Shown in pieces: positions 41,882-51,906 of a stretch of 64,000 nucleotides of DNA. Each line of letters opens with the position of its first letter. Within the stretch, counting starts at the first letter, position 1. Source of the DNA: Streptomyces sp. NBC_01428 (GTDB lineage Bacteria; Actinomycetota; Actinomycetes; Streptomycetales; Streptomycetaceae); contig NZ_CP109499.1 in NCBI RefSeq assembly GCF_036231965.1, forward strand, positions 6,448,001 to 6,512,000. The letters are read 5' to 3'. The translations under genes were made by a program, and so were the position numbers. The notes under the pieces are model-generated. The model saw nothing but the letters and a program-made list of their open reading frames with translations. It was not told where the DNA came from and did not search any database.

Positions 41882-41947
41882 AGCCGTGCGCCCGCGAGCC
41901 GTACGCCCCCGCGTGCGCACGCGACCCGCTCGTCCCCGCTTCTGTGA
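41864..41947 (+). CDS. Possible 27-aa leader peptide for the DHA1 pump
   Basis: An ATG in the loop of the hairpin opens a 28-codon frame starting MAVCGSSRAPASRTPPRAHA and ending TGA 10 nt before the pump ATG. The stop overlaps the pump's GAAAGG ribosome site. No ribosome site of its own is visible. The arrangement is what a translation-attenuation leader would look like, but coding is unproven. Confidence 0.3.
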   Translation: MAVCGSSRAPASRTPPRAHATRSSPLL

Positions 41948-41957
41948 AAGGCCTCTC

Positions 41958-43178
41958 ATGCCTCTGGCCCTGCTCGCCCTCGCCGTGGGCGCCTTCGGCA
42001 TCGGCACCACCGAGTTCGTCATGATGGGGCTGCTGCCCGACGTCGCCGACGACCTGCACATATCCATTCCGACCGCGGGACACCTCGTCTCGGCGTACGC
42101 GCTCGGTGTCGTGATCGGCGCCCCGCTGCTCGCCGCGGCCACCGCCCGGATGTCCCGCCGCACGGTCCTCATCTCCCTCATGGGCCTCTTCGTGGTCGGC
42201 AACGCGCTCTCCGCGTTCGCCCCCGACCACCACTGGCTGCTCGCCGCCCGCTTCCTGAGCGGTCTGCCCCACGGCGCCTTCTTCGGCGTCGGCGCCGTCG
42301 TCGCCACCGGCCTGGTCGCCCCCGAGCGCAAGGCCCGCTCCGTGTCGCTGATGTTCCTCGGCCTGACCGTCGCGAACATCATCGGCGTCCCGGTCGCCAC
42401 GGCGATGGGCCAGCACCTGGGCTGGCGCGCCACCTTCCTCGGCGTGAGCGTGATCGGCGTCGCCGCCATCGCCTCGCTGTTCCTGCTGATCCCGCACGAC
42501 CGCGCGCACGCCACCGAGGGCGGCCTGCGCGGCGAGCTGGCCGCGCTGCGCTCGCTGCCCGTCTGGCTCGCCCTCGGGACGACCGTCGCGGGCTTCGGCG
42601 CGCTCTTCTCCGCGTACAGCTACATCACGCCCATGCTCACGGACTCCGCCGGATACGCCGAGGGCAGCGTCACCCTGCTGCTGGCGCTCTTCGGTGTCGG
42701 CGCGACCGCGGGCAACCTGCTCGGCGGCCGGCTCGCGGACCACTCGCTGCGCGGCACCCTCTTCGGCGGCCTGGTCTCCCTGGTCGCGGTCCTCGCGCTC
42801 TTCCCGGTCCTCATGGGAGCCCAGTGGAGTGCCGCCGTGGGCGTGACCCTGCTCGGCACGGCGGCCTTCGTCACCGGCTCGCCGCTCCAGCTCATGGTCA
42901 TGGAGAAGGCCGCGGCGGCACCGTCCCTCGCGTCCTCCGCGAACCAGGCCGCGTTCAACCTCGCGAACGCCGGCGGCGCCTGGATCGGCGGGCTCGCCCT
43001 GGCCGCGGGCTTCGGCGCGACCTCGCCGGCCGTCGCCGGAGCCGCGCTCGCGGTCCTGGGGATCGCGGTGGCGGGCACCGCGTACGCGGTGGACCGGAGC
43101 CGCACCACGCGGCCGGTCCCGCACGCGCGCGTGGTCGCCTCGGGCGTGCCCGACCGGCCGGAGGCGCTGCGCCGCTGA
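41958..43178 (+). CDS. DHA1-family MFS exporter (AraJ/chloramphenicol-resistance type)
   Basis: 406 aa, twelve helices. The start MPLALLALAVGAFGIGTTEFVMMGLLP is the typical first helix of AraJ/CmlR-like transporters, with SVSLMFLGLTVANIIGVPVATAMG in helix 5. Streptomyces chloramphenicol exporters belong to this group, so phenicol or sugar-derivative export is plausible but unproven. ATG at 41958 is chosen because the conserved helix begins there and GAAAGG precedes it. A hairpin and possible leader peptide precede the gene. Confidence 0.9.
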   Translation: MPLALLALAVGAFGIGTTEFVMMGLLPDVADDLHISIPTAGHLVSAYALGVVIGAPLLAAATARMSRRTVLISLMGLFVVGNALSAFAPDHHWLLAARFLSGLPHGAFFGVGAVVATGLVAPERKARSVSLMFLGLTVANIIGVPVATAMGQHLGWRATFLGVSVIGVAAIASLFLLIPHDRAHATEGGLRGELAALRSLPVWLALGTTVAGFGALFSAYSYITPMLTDSAGYAEGSVTLLLALFGVGATAGNLLGGRLADHSLRGTLFGGLVSLVAVLALFPVLMGAQWSAAVGVTLLGTAAFVTGSPLQLMVMEKAAAAPSLASSANQAAFNLANAGGAWIGGLALAAGFGATSPAVAGAALAVLGIAVAGTAYAVDRSRTTRPVPHARVVASGVPDRPEALRR

Positions 43179-43192
43179 GCCGGGCCCGGGGA

Positions 43193-43224
43193 GCCGCGCC
43201 GCCGGAACCGTCCGGGGGCGCGGC
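43193..43224. terminator. Hairpin between convergent MFS and nadE genes
   Basis: A 13-bp stem with one mismatch (GCCGCGCCGCCGG with CCGGGGGCGCGGC, 6-nt loop) begins 14 nt after the MFS stop. Confidence 0.65.
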
Positions 43225-43283
43225 GCCCGCCCCGCGGCCGGGCCCCCGGCCCCCGTGAGGCCGGCCCCCGGCTCTCGGAGGGG

Positions 43284-45338
<2,055 letters not shown>

Positions 45339-45414
45339 CCGGCCAGTGTAATCGTCAGAGCGACGCGATGGCATGCGGGTGGGGAGGCCCGCTGCCCGCT
45401 CGGGCGCGGAACGC

Positions 45415-45453
45415 GCGATGCGCCCGCCTCCACCGGAGAGGCGAGCGCATCGC
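45415..45453 (-). terminator. Terminator of the S53 peptidase gene
   Basis: A 16-bp stem with one mismatch (45415-45430 with 45438-45453; GCGATGCGC core) and a 7-nt loop lies 14 bp beyond the protease stop. Confidence 0.85.
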
Positions 45454-45466
45454 GGGTGAGTGCCGG

Positions 45467-47410
45467 TCAGTGACGGCTGTACGAGCTGACGTAGCCCGGG
45501 GCGGGTGAACCCACGCCGGTCACGTCGTCGTAGCCCTTCACGGCCTTCAGCGAGCTGTCCGCGCCGAGGGTGCGCACCGAGGTGAGCAGACCGTCCGCCG
45601 CGTCGATGCCGTTCGCGAAGTCGACACGCGCCACGGCGAGTCCGGAGCCCTTGACGGGGTGGTCCGTGACGTCGTGGTACGCCTTCGAGCCGGCCTTGGA
45701 GTAGATCGACGGATTGGCGAAACCGATCGCCTTGCCGCCGCGCGCCTCCTGGGCGAGCGCCTGAACCGCCGCGATCACCGGAGCGGCGAGCGAGGTGCCG
45801 CCGATGCGGTACTCGCTGTACTGCTCCGTCCCGTCCGGGAAGGTCTGCGTCTGGCCGACCTTGAAACCGGTGTTGGGGTCGGCGATCGCCGAGATGTCGG
45901 GGACGACCCGGTTGCCCGCGGCGTTGTTCGCCTTGGCCAGCGCGTTCGGGACGACGCCCTTCTGGTAGTACGGCTCCGCCACGGTCTTGCTCGTGCCGCC
46001 GCCCGCACCCGAGGTGAACGCGCCCGGGAACCCGGTCCAGCTCTTGCCGTCCTCGGACAGCGAGGCCTTCTCGGTGCCCCAGCCGGTCTCCCACAGGTAC
46101 TTGTCGCCCTTGCCGACCGCCAGCGAGGTACCGCCGACCGCCGTCACCCAGGCCGAGTTGGCCGGGGTGTCGACCTGCTTCGTGCCGGTGTTGGCGACCT
46201 CGTCACCGTTGTCACCGGAGGAGAAGTAGAAGCCGATGCCCTCGACCGCGCCGAACTGGAAGACCTGGTCGTAGGCCGCCGCGAGGTCCGGGGTCTGGTT
46301 GGCCTCGATGTCGCCCCACGAGTTGGAGACGATGTCGGCCAGGTGCCCGTCGACGATCTTGCTGAGCGAGTCGAGCAGGTCGTCGTCGTAGCAGGACGCG
46401 GCACCCACGTACGTGATGCTCGCGCCCGGCGCGACGGCGTGCACGGCCTCGACGTCGAGGGTTTCCTCGCCGTACCAGCCCGCCGCCCCGCACTCCTCGG
46501 TCTTCGTGTACCCCGCCGGCAGCACCTGACGGAGCTGGCTGGTGGAGTACTTCGCGTCACCGTGCTTCGCGGCGTAGGTGGCCGCGTCGTAGGCGATGGT
46601 CGGTGAGGCGTACGCGTCCGTGATGGCGACGCGGACGTTCTTGCCGGTGCGGCTGCCCGCTCCGTACGCGGCACGCAGCTGCTTGCCCGTGTACCCCTGC
46701 ACGGCGTACGGGATCTTCTTCCCGTAGGCGGAGGGCAGGGCACTCGCGGTGTTCGAGCCGTAGTACGAGGAGAACGGCCCGGCGTTCTTGAACACCGCGT
46801 CCGGCGGCGGCAGCTGGTCCGCGTGCTGCGCCTTGTGCGGGGCGTTGTCCAGGCCGGTGACGGTCAGGACGGCGCCGTTCAGGGCGGCCGGCGCGGAGGC
46901 CGTCTTCGACGGCGCGCGGTAGGTCTTCTTGCCCTTGGTGAAGTTGTGCAGCTGCGTGCCGAACGCCTTCTCGGCGGCGGCCACGTCACCGGTGACGGAG
47001 ACGTAGTGCTGCGTGGTTCCGGTGACCTTCAGGCCCGCGGACCGCAGCCACGAGGTCACCGCGGCGACCTGCGCCTTGGTGGCGCCGAAACGTGCCTGCG
47101 TCTTCTTGGCGCTCAGGTACTTGCCGTACGAGGCCGAGTTCGGGTCGGACACGGACCTGGCGTACGCGGCCAGACCCTTGGCGTCCCGGCCGGCGAGGTA
47201 GACCCGGGCCGAGACCTGGGAGCTGTCCGAAGCAGCGCCCTTGTCGGCCGTGGCGGTGGCCCACGCGGGCTTGGTGCCCGAGAGGGTGTCCCGGCTCGGA
47301 CCGTCCGCGGCGTGGGCCGCGGGTATGCCGAACGCCAGCGCACCGGCGAGCAGCGGCAGTGTCGCTGCCATGCTCACCCCGGCACGCCTGGTGGCGCGAT
47401 TGGATCTCAT
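45467..47410 (-). CDS. Secreted S53 (sedolisin/kumamolisin-type) serine-carboxyl peptidase
   Basis: 647 aa. A Sec signal peptide (ATLPLLAGALAFGIPAAHA) is followed by a pro-kumamolisin activation domain (about 60-200) and the catalytic domain. Glu and Asp of the triad lie in YGEETLDVEAVHAVAPGA (about 314-325), the oxyanion Asp in FSSGDNGDE, and Ser in GGTSLAAPV (about 538). Such enzymes are autoprocessed and act at acidic pH on extracellular proteins. ATG at 47410 has AGGGGG upstream. A palindrome ATGAACCGTTCAT lies 116 bp upstream. Confidence 0.93.
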   Translation of the reverse strand: MRSNRATRRAGVSMAATLPLLAGALAFGIPAAHAADGPSRDTLSGTKPAWATATADKGAASDSSQVSARVYLAGRDAKGLAAYARSVSDPNSASYGKYLSAKKTQARFGATKAQVAAVTSWLRSAGLKVTGTTQHYVSVTGDVAAAEKAFGTQLHNFTKGKKTYRAPSKTASAPAALNGAVLTVTGLDNAPHKAQHADQLPPPDAVFKNAGPFSSYYGSNTASALPSAYGKKIPYAVQGYTGKQLRAAYGAGSRTGKNVRVAITDAYASPTIAYDAATYAAKHGDAKYSTSQLRQVLPAGYTKTEECGAAGWYGEETLDVEAVHAVAPGASITYVGAASCYDDDLLDSLSKIVDGHLADIVSNSWGDIEANQTPDLAAAYDQVFQFGAVEGIGFYFSSGDNGDEVANTGTKQVDTPANSAWVTAVGGTSLAVGKGDKYLWETGWGTEKASLSEDGKSWTGFPGAFTSGAGGGTSKTVAEPYYQKGVVPNALAKANNAAGNRVVPDISAIADPNTGFKVGQTQTFPDGTEQYSEYRIGGTSLAAPVIAAVQALAQEARGGKAIGFANPSIYSKAGSKAYHDVTDHPVKGSGLAVARVDFANGIDAADGLLTSVRTLGADSSLKAVKGYDDVTGVGSPAPGYVSSYSRH

Positions 47411-47808
47411 AGAACCCCCTGCGATGCGGTTCGTCGCATGTAGTGGTTGGTCGGTGAACCACGTGGGACCCCACACCCTGCTGGCAGGGCGCGGGAATGG
47501 ATCACAGATGGGGGCCACTCTTACGATGAACCGTTCATGCCAGGGGAATGAAAGAGCCAAGGAAACCCCAAGTGGCCGTGATTCACGGTTGTTTGGGGCG
47601 GTTTGATGGATCTTCATGCCCAAGATCGAGGGTTTTCCCTCGGTCTGTCGGGATCACCGGCAGGGTCGGAGCCAGGCGCGCCACGGGGACGGTGGAACAG
47701 GGCGGGTGACGGGGAGGGTGGAACAGGGCGGGCGCGCGACGGACCACTGGCACAGGGCGCGGTGGAACCGTCCGGAACCCGACGGCCGGTGACGGGGCGT
47801 CCGTCCTC
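47411..47808. other. Intergenic region with S53 promoter elements and short repeats
   Basis: This 398-bp gap contains a perfect palindrome ATGAACCGTTCAT (47526-47538) in the S53 promoter region and an inverted repeat GATCTT-N7-AAGATC (47609-47627). GGTGGAACAGGGCGGG occurs twice (47691-47706, 47717-47732). No gene is supported. Confidence 0.55.
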
Positions 47809-48432
47809 CTAGTCGCGCGGCTTCGCGCCCCGCTGGTCGAGCAGGTCGGCCATCAGGTCGAGCTCCGACTGCTGCGAGGCGACCATGCCCTGCGCGAGCC
47901 GCTTCTCCACGCCGACCGTGCACTTCTCGACGCAGCCCTCCGCCATGTGGATGCCGCCCTGGTGATGGTCGGTCATCAGCTGGAGGTAGAAGACCTCGGC
48001 CTGCTTACCGTCGAGCGTGCCGAGCCGCTTCATCTCGGTGTTGGTGGCCATGCCCGGCATCAGCGAACCGTCCTTGCCGGAGGCCATGTCGCCCATGCCC
48101 ATCCAGGTCATCGGCGGGTCGGCCGACACCTTCGGCAGCTCCCACAGGTCGAGCCAGCCGAGCAGCATGCCCCGCTGGTTGGCCTGCGTCTGCGCGATGT
48201 CGTACGCGAGCCGCCGCACCTCCGTGTTCTTGGTGCGGTCCCGGACGATGTACGACATCTCGACGGCCTGCTGGTGGTGGACCGCCATGTCCCGGGCGAA
48301 CCCCGCGTCGGCCGAGTCGGCGGCGGGCGCCCGCATCCCGGAGTCGTCGCCGTCGGCCACCGCGTACGTGATCGCCCCGGCCGCAACCAGCACGGCCGCC
48401 GCGCCGCCCGCGACCCACCCGACGTGCCTCAC
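47809..48432 (-). CDS. DUF305 family protein, membrane-anchored
   Basis: 207 aa. One N-terminal membrane helix (WVAGGAAAVLVAAGAITYAV) anchors an extracytoplasmic four-helix domain. The duplicated His/Met motifs of DUF305 are clear: AVHHQQAVEMS and DHHQGGIHMAEG, which suggest metal (possibly copper) binding. A Met-rich segment (MTWMGMGDM) lies between them. GTG at 48432 overlaps the stop of the DUF3105 gene by 4 nt (GTGA), so the two are translationally coupled. Confidence 0.87.
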   Translation of the reverse strand: MRHVGWVAGGAAAVLVAAGAITYAVADGDDSGMRAPAADSADAGFARDMAVHHQQAVEMSYIVRDRTKNTEVRRLAYDIAQTQANQRGMLLGWLDLWELPKVSADPPMTWMGMGDMASGKDGSLMPGMATNTEMKRLGTLDGKQAEVFYLQLMTDHHQGGIHMAEGCVEKCTVGVEKRLAQGMVASQQSELDLMADLLDQRGAKPRD

Positions 48433-49097
48433 TGCGCGAGACCGTTGGTGCAGGCGGCACCCGGTTCGGGCGTCTGCTTGCCCTGCACGAACTCCGAGAA
48501 GAACGCGTCGACGTTCTTGTCGGTCGCGCTCGTCACCGTGCGCTGCTTGCCCCAGGCACTCAGCATGATCGGGTCCTTCTGGTCGTCGACCGGGCTCATC
48601 AGCGTGTACGGGGTCTTCTTGACCTTCGCGGCGAGCGCCTTGACGTCGCCCGCGGACGCCTTGCCGTTGTACGTCACCCACACGGCGCCGTGCTCCAGCG
48701 AGTGCACGGCGTTCATGTTGTTGATCGCCTTGGTGTAGACGTCGCCGTTGCAGTTCATCCAGACCTGGTTGTGGTCACCGCCGACCGGGGGCTCCATCGG
48801 GTAGGACACGGTCTTCGTGACGTGGTTGCGCGCGAGGGTGCCCTTCCAGGTCCGCACGCCGTCCGCGCCCGTGTCGAAGTGCCCGGAGGCCTGCTTCGCG
48901 TCGCTCGCGGTGCTCTTCTCGTCGTCGGACCGCGACTGGACGAGCACGACACCGCCGACGGCCAGACCGGCGACGACGACCACGCTCGCGGCGATCACCA
49001 GGATCCGGTTGCGCCGGGCGCGCGCACGCTCGGCACGGCGCAGTTCCTCTATACGGGCCTTGCGCGTCGCGGTGGCGGTGTTCTTGGCGGAACCCAT
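48429..49097 (-). CDS. DUF3105 family membrane-anchored protein
   Basis: 222 aa. A basic cytoplasmic N-terminus and one membrane helix (ILVIAASVVVVAGLAVGGVV) precede an extracytoplasmic domain. VGGDHNQVWMNCNGDVY and VHSLEHGAVWVTYN carry conserved His/Cys/Trp residues; two Cys (WMNCNG and GAACTNG) could form a disulfide. Function is unknown. Coupling to the DUF305 gene suggests one envelope complex or shared metal chemistry. Confidence 0.85.
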   Translation of the reverse strand: MGSAKNTATATRKARIEELRRAERARARRNRILVIAASVVVVAGLAVGGVVLVQSRSDDEKSTASDAKQASGHFDTGADGVRTWKGTLARNHVTKTVSYPMEPPVGGDHNQVWMNCNGDVYTKAINNMNAVHSLEHGAVWVTYNGKASAGDVKALAAKVKKTPYTLMSPVDDQKDPIMLSAWGKQRTVTSATDKNVDAFFSEFVQGKQTPEPGAACTNGLAQ

Positions 49098-49430
49098 GGT
49101 GAGTCCTTATGAGGATGGGACGGTCGGTGCGCTGATCGTAATCGTGCGGGGAGCCTTGTCGGCAGGGCGGGCGCGGGATTGGCCGAAGCCGTACGGGGCC
49201 GGTCCCGGAGCGGTTGAGGGTCGGCCCTTACAGGCGGGGCCGTGAGCAGGCAGTATGGGCACCGGAGCAGGACACCTCCCGTACGCGAGGCGTTCAGACC
49301 GAGGTCGCCCGGCCGATCAAGGTCCGCAACGCGCATGAAATGGTGTTGTGGTGGGATGCTCAGGAGCCCCGATCGTCTCCGAGGCGTGGGAGCAGGCGGC
49401 CTGACCAGCAAGGATGGGTGGAAGCGGAAG
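49098..49430. other. Divergent promoter region of DUF3105 and glnA2
   Basis: The 333-bp gap between opposite starts contains TATGGG-type -10 candidates near 49253. I looked for GlnR a/b-site-like GTnAC/GAAAC motifs and found none convincing. The glnA2 frame stays open upstream but lacks conserved sequence there. Confidence 0.35.
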
Positions 49431-50792
49431 ATGGACAAGCAGCAGGAGTTCGTGCTCCGGACGCTGGAGGAGCGTGACATCCGGTTCGTACGTCTGTGGT
49501 TCACGGACGTGCTCGGCTTCCTCAAGTCGGTGGCCGTGGCCCCGGCCGAGCTGGAACAGGCCTTCGACGAGGGCATCGGCTTCGACGGCTCCGCCATCGA
49601 GGGCTTCGCCCGTGTCTACGAGTCCGACATGATCGCCAAGCCGGACCCCGGCACCTTCCAGGTGCTGCCCTGGCGGGCCGAGGCGCCCGGCACGGCCCGG
49701 ATGTTCTGCGACATCCTCATGCCCGACGGCTCCCCGTCCTTCGCGGACCCGCGCTACGTCCTCAAGCGGGCCCTCGCCAAGACGTCCGACCTGGGCTTCA
49801 CCTTCTACACCCACCCCGAGATCGAGTTCTTCCTGCTGAAGAACCGCCCGCTCGACGGCTCGCGGCCCACCCCCGCGGACAACTCGGGCTACTTCGACCA
49901 CACCCCGCAGAACGTGGGCCAGGACTTCCGTCGCCAGGCCATCACGATGCTGGAGTCGATGGGCATCTCGGTCGAGTTCAGCCACCACGAGGGTGCCCCG
50001 GGCCAGCAGGAGATCGACCTGCGGTACGCCGACGCGCTCTCCACGGCCGACAACATCATGACCTTCCGGCTGATCATGAAGCAGGTCGCGCTGGAGCAGG
50101 GCGTGCAGGCCACCTTCATGCCGAAGCCGTTCTCGGAGTACCCGGGCAGCGGTATGCACACCCACCTCTCCCTCTTCGAGGGCGACCGGAACGCGTTCTA
50201 CGAGTCCGGCTCGGAGTACCAGCTCTCGAAGGTCGGCCGCTCCTTCATCGCCGGCCTCCTGAAGCACGCCGCGGAGATCTCCGCCGTCACCAACCAGTGG
50301 GTCAACTCCTACAAGCGCATCTGGGGCGGCTCGGAGCGCACGGCGGGCGCCGGCGGCGAGGCTCCCTCGTACATCTGCTGGGGCCACAACAACCGCTCGG
50401 CCCTCGTCCGCGTCCCGATGTACAAGCCCGGCAAGACCGGCTCGGCGCGGGTCGAGGTCCGCTCCATCGACTCGGGCGCGAACCCGTACCTGGCGTACGC
50501 GCTGCTGCTGGCCGCGGGCCTGAAGGGCATCGAGGAGGGCTACGAGCTCCCGCCGGGCGCCGACGACGACGTCTGGGCCCTCTCCGACGCCGAGCGCCGC
50601 GCGATGGGCATCGAGCCCCTCCCGCAGAACCTCGGCGAGGCCCTGGCCCTCATGCAACGCAGCGAACTCGTCGCCGAAACCCTCGGCGAACACGTCTTCG
50701 ACTTCTTCCTCCGCAACAAGAAGTCGGAGTGGGAGGAGTACCGCAGCGAGGTCACGGCCTTCGAGCTGCGGAAGAACCTGCCGGTGCTGTAG
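49431..50792 (+). CDS. glnA2: Glutamine synthetase-like protein GlnA2 (probable gamma-glutamylpolyamine synthetase)
   Basis: 453 aa, the length I recall for S. coelicolor GlnA2. GS-fold motifs are present: FDGSAIEGFARVYESD, EIEFFLLK, HHEGAPGQQEIDL, GSGMHTHLSLF and the ATP-site WGHNNRSALVRVP. The segment where GSI-beta enzymes have the adenylylated Tyr reads GIEEGYELPPGADDD, differing from the NLYDLP type. GlnA2 of S. coelicolor glutamylates polyamines rather than making glutamine; the same role is inferred here. The start MDKQQEF is preceded by GGAAG. glnE lies 4.6 kb downstream. Confidence 0.88.
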   Translation: MDKQQEFVLRTLEERDIRFVRLWFTDVLGFLKSVAVAPAELEQAFDEGIGFDGSAIEGFARVYESDMIAKPDPGTFQVLPWRAEAPGTARMFCDILMPDGSPSFADPRYVLKRALAKTSDLGFTFYTHPEIEFFLLKNRPLDGSRPTPADNSGYFDHTPQNVGQDFRRQAITMLESMGISVEFSHHEGAPGQQEIDLRYADALSTADNIMTFRLIMKQVALEQGVQATFMPKPFSEYPGSGMHTHLSLFEGDRNAFYESGSEYQLSKVGRSFIAGLLKHAAEISAVTNQWVNSYKRIWGGSERTAGAGGEAPSYICWGHNNRSALVRVPMYKPGKTGSARVEVRSIDSGANPYLAYALLLAAGLKGIEEGYELPPGADDDVWALSDAERRAMGIEPLPQNLGEALALMQRSELVAETLGEHVFDFFLRNKKSEWEEYRSEVTAFELRKNLPVL

Positions 50793-50837
50793 GGGCATAC
50801 CGGGGCGGGCCTCTCGCGGGGGCCCGGTAAACGGCGC

Positions 50838-50870
50838 GCAGGGCCGGCGGTCGTCGATCGCCGGCCCTGC
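50838..50870. terminator. Bidirectional terminator after glnA2
   Basis: GCAGGGCCGGCG pairs perfectly with CGCCGGCCCTGC (12 bp, 9-nt loop) between glnA2 and the convergent propeller gene. Confidence 0.85.
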
Positions 50871-50886
50871 GGTGTGTTCGGCGTGG

Positions 50887-51906
50887 TCAGCCGATGTACG
50901 CCGGGGACACCGCCGCCGTGCTGATGCGGTGCGGGACGCCCGTGCCGTCGGACGGGAGGGTGTACAGGTCCGCTCCGTAGTCGCCGGGGAGGGCGTAGAC
51001 CAGGGTGTGGTTGTCGCGCCAGACCGCCTGGTCGTCGACGCTGCGGGGCTCCGCCAACGCCGTTTCGTGGCCCGTGGCCAGGTCGAGGACGTACAGGTGC
51101 CACGGGGCGTCCGCCGGGAGGCCCTTGACGCGCTTCTTGTAGGCGACGCGGGTGCCGTCGGGGGACAGGGACGGGCACTCGACGTCGGTGTGCACGGTGG
51201 TGACGGTGCGGGCCCGCAGGTCACCGCGGACCAGGTAGGTCGAGCCGTGCGTGGCCATCGTGGCGTAGAAGGTGCGGTCGTCCGACGCGAACGTCACTCC
51301 CCAGAAGTTGACGTCCGCCGCGTGATAGGTCCGCCCGTCCTTGATCACCCGGTACGCCTCCAGCGACGGTGTCAGCCGGCCCGTGCGGGTGTCGACGATC
51401 GCCGCCCGCGTCGAGAAGTTCGTGCCCGCGTACGAGTCACCGCCGACGAACGCCGTCCAGGCCGCGAACCGTCCGCTGGGCGAGACCCTGGCCCGGGACG
51501 GGATCCCCGGCACGTCGTAGCGGGCCCTCTCGTGCAGCGTGGCGTCCAGGATCACCGCCCGGTAGGTGTCCTGGACCGTCCCGTGCTGCGCCTGGAGGCA
51601 CACGCCCGTGCCCGAAGCCGCGTAGAAGCGGAGGCACTTGACCTTCGACGCGACGCGCGGGGCCGACGGGTCCGACGCCGGGACGGAGGTCAGTTCGTCG
51701 CGGTGCGGACCCCACGCCATGTTGCGGAACACCAGCCGCCGGGAGTCGGTCAGGGACACCGGCCCGGCGCTGATCCGCGGGCCCCCGGGCCGGGCCTGGT
51801 TCCTGCGGTCCGCGCGCGCCGAGGCGTGCAGCACCGAGGCCACCGCGACGCCCGCGAGGACGACCAGGGCACAGATCAGGACCAGGATGCGGTTGCGGAG
51901 CGTCAT
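50887..51906 (-). CDS. Membrane-anchored TolB-like beta-propeller protein, function unknown
   Basis: 339 aa. One N-terminal helix (ILVLICALVVLAGVAVASVL) followed by an extracytoplasmic repeat domain. Blade-like segments such as ARVSPSGRFAAWTAF, CPSLSPDGTRVAYKKRV and DDQAVWRDNHTLVYALP follow the TolB/WD40 propeller pattern. No enzymatic residues are evident. Its ATG overlaps the MFS stop by 4 nt (ATGA), making it the third gene of a tightly coupled operon with a phosphoesterase and an MFS protein. Confidence 0.8.
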   Translation of the reverse strand: MTLRNRILVLICALVVLAGVAVASVLHASARADRRNQARPGGPRISAGPVSLTDSRRLVFRNMAWGPHRDELTSVPASDPSAPRVASKVKCLRFYAASGTGVCLQAQHGTVQDTYRAVILDATLHERARYDVPGIPSRARVSPSGRFAAWTAFVGGDSYAGTNFSTRAAIVDTRTGRLTPSLEAYRVIKDGRTYHAADVNFWGVTFASDDRTFYATMATHGSTYLVRGDLRARTVTTVHTDVECPSLSPDGTRVAYKKRVKGLPADAPWHLYVLDLATGHETALAEPRSVDDQAVWRDNHTLVYALPGDYGADLYTLPSDGTGVPHRISTAAVSPAYIG

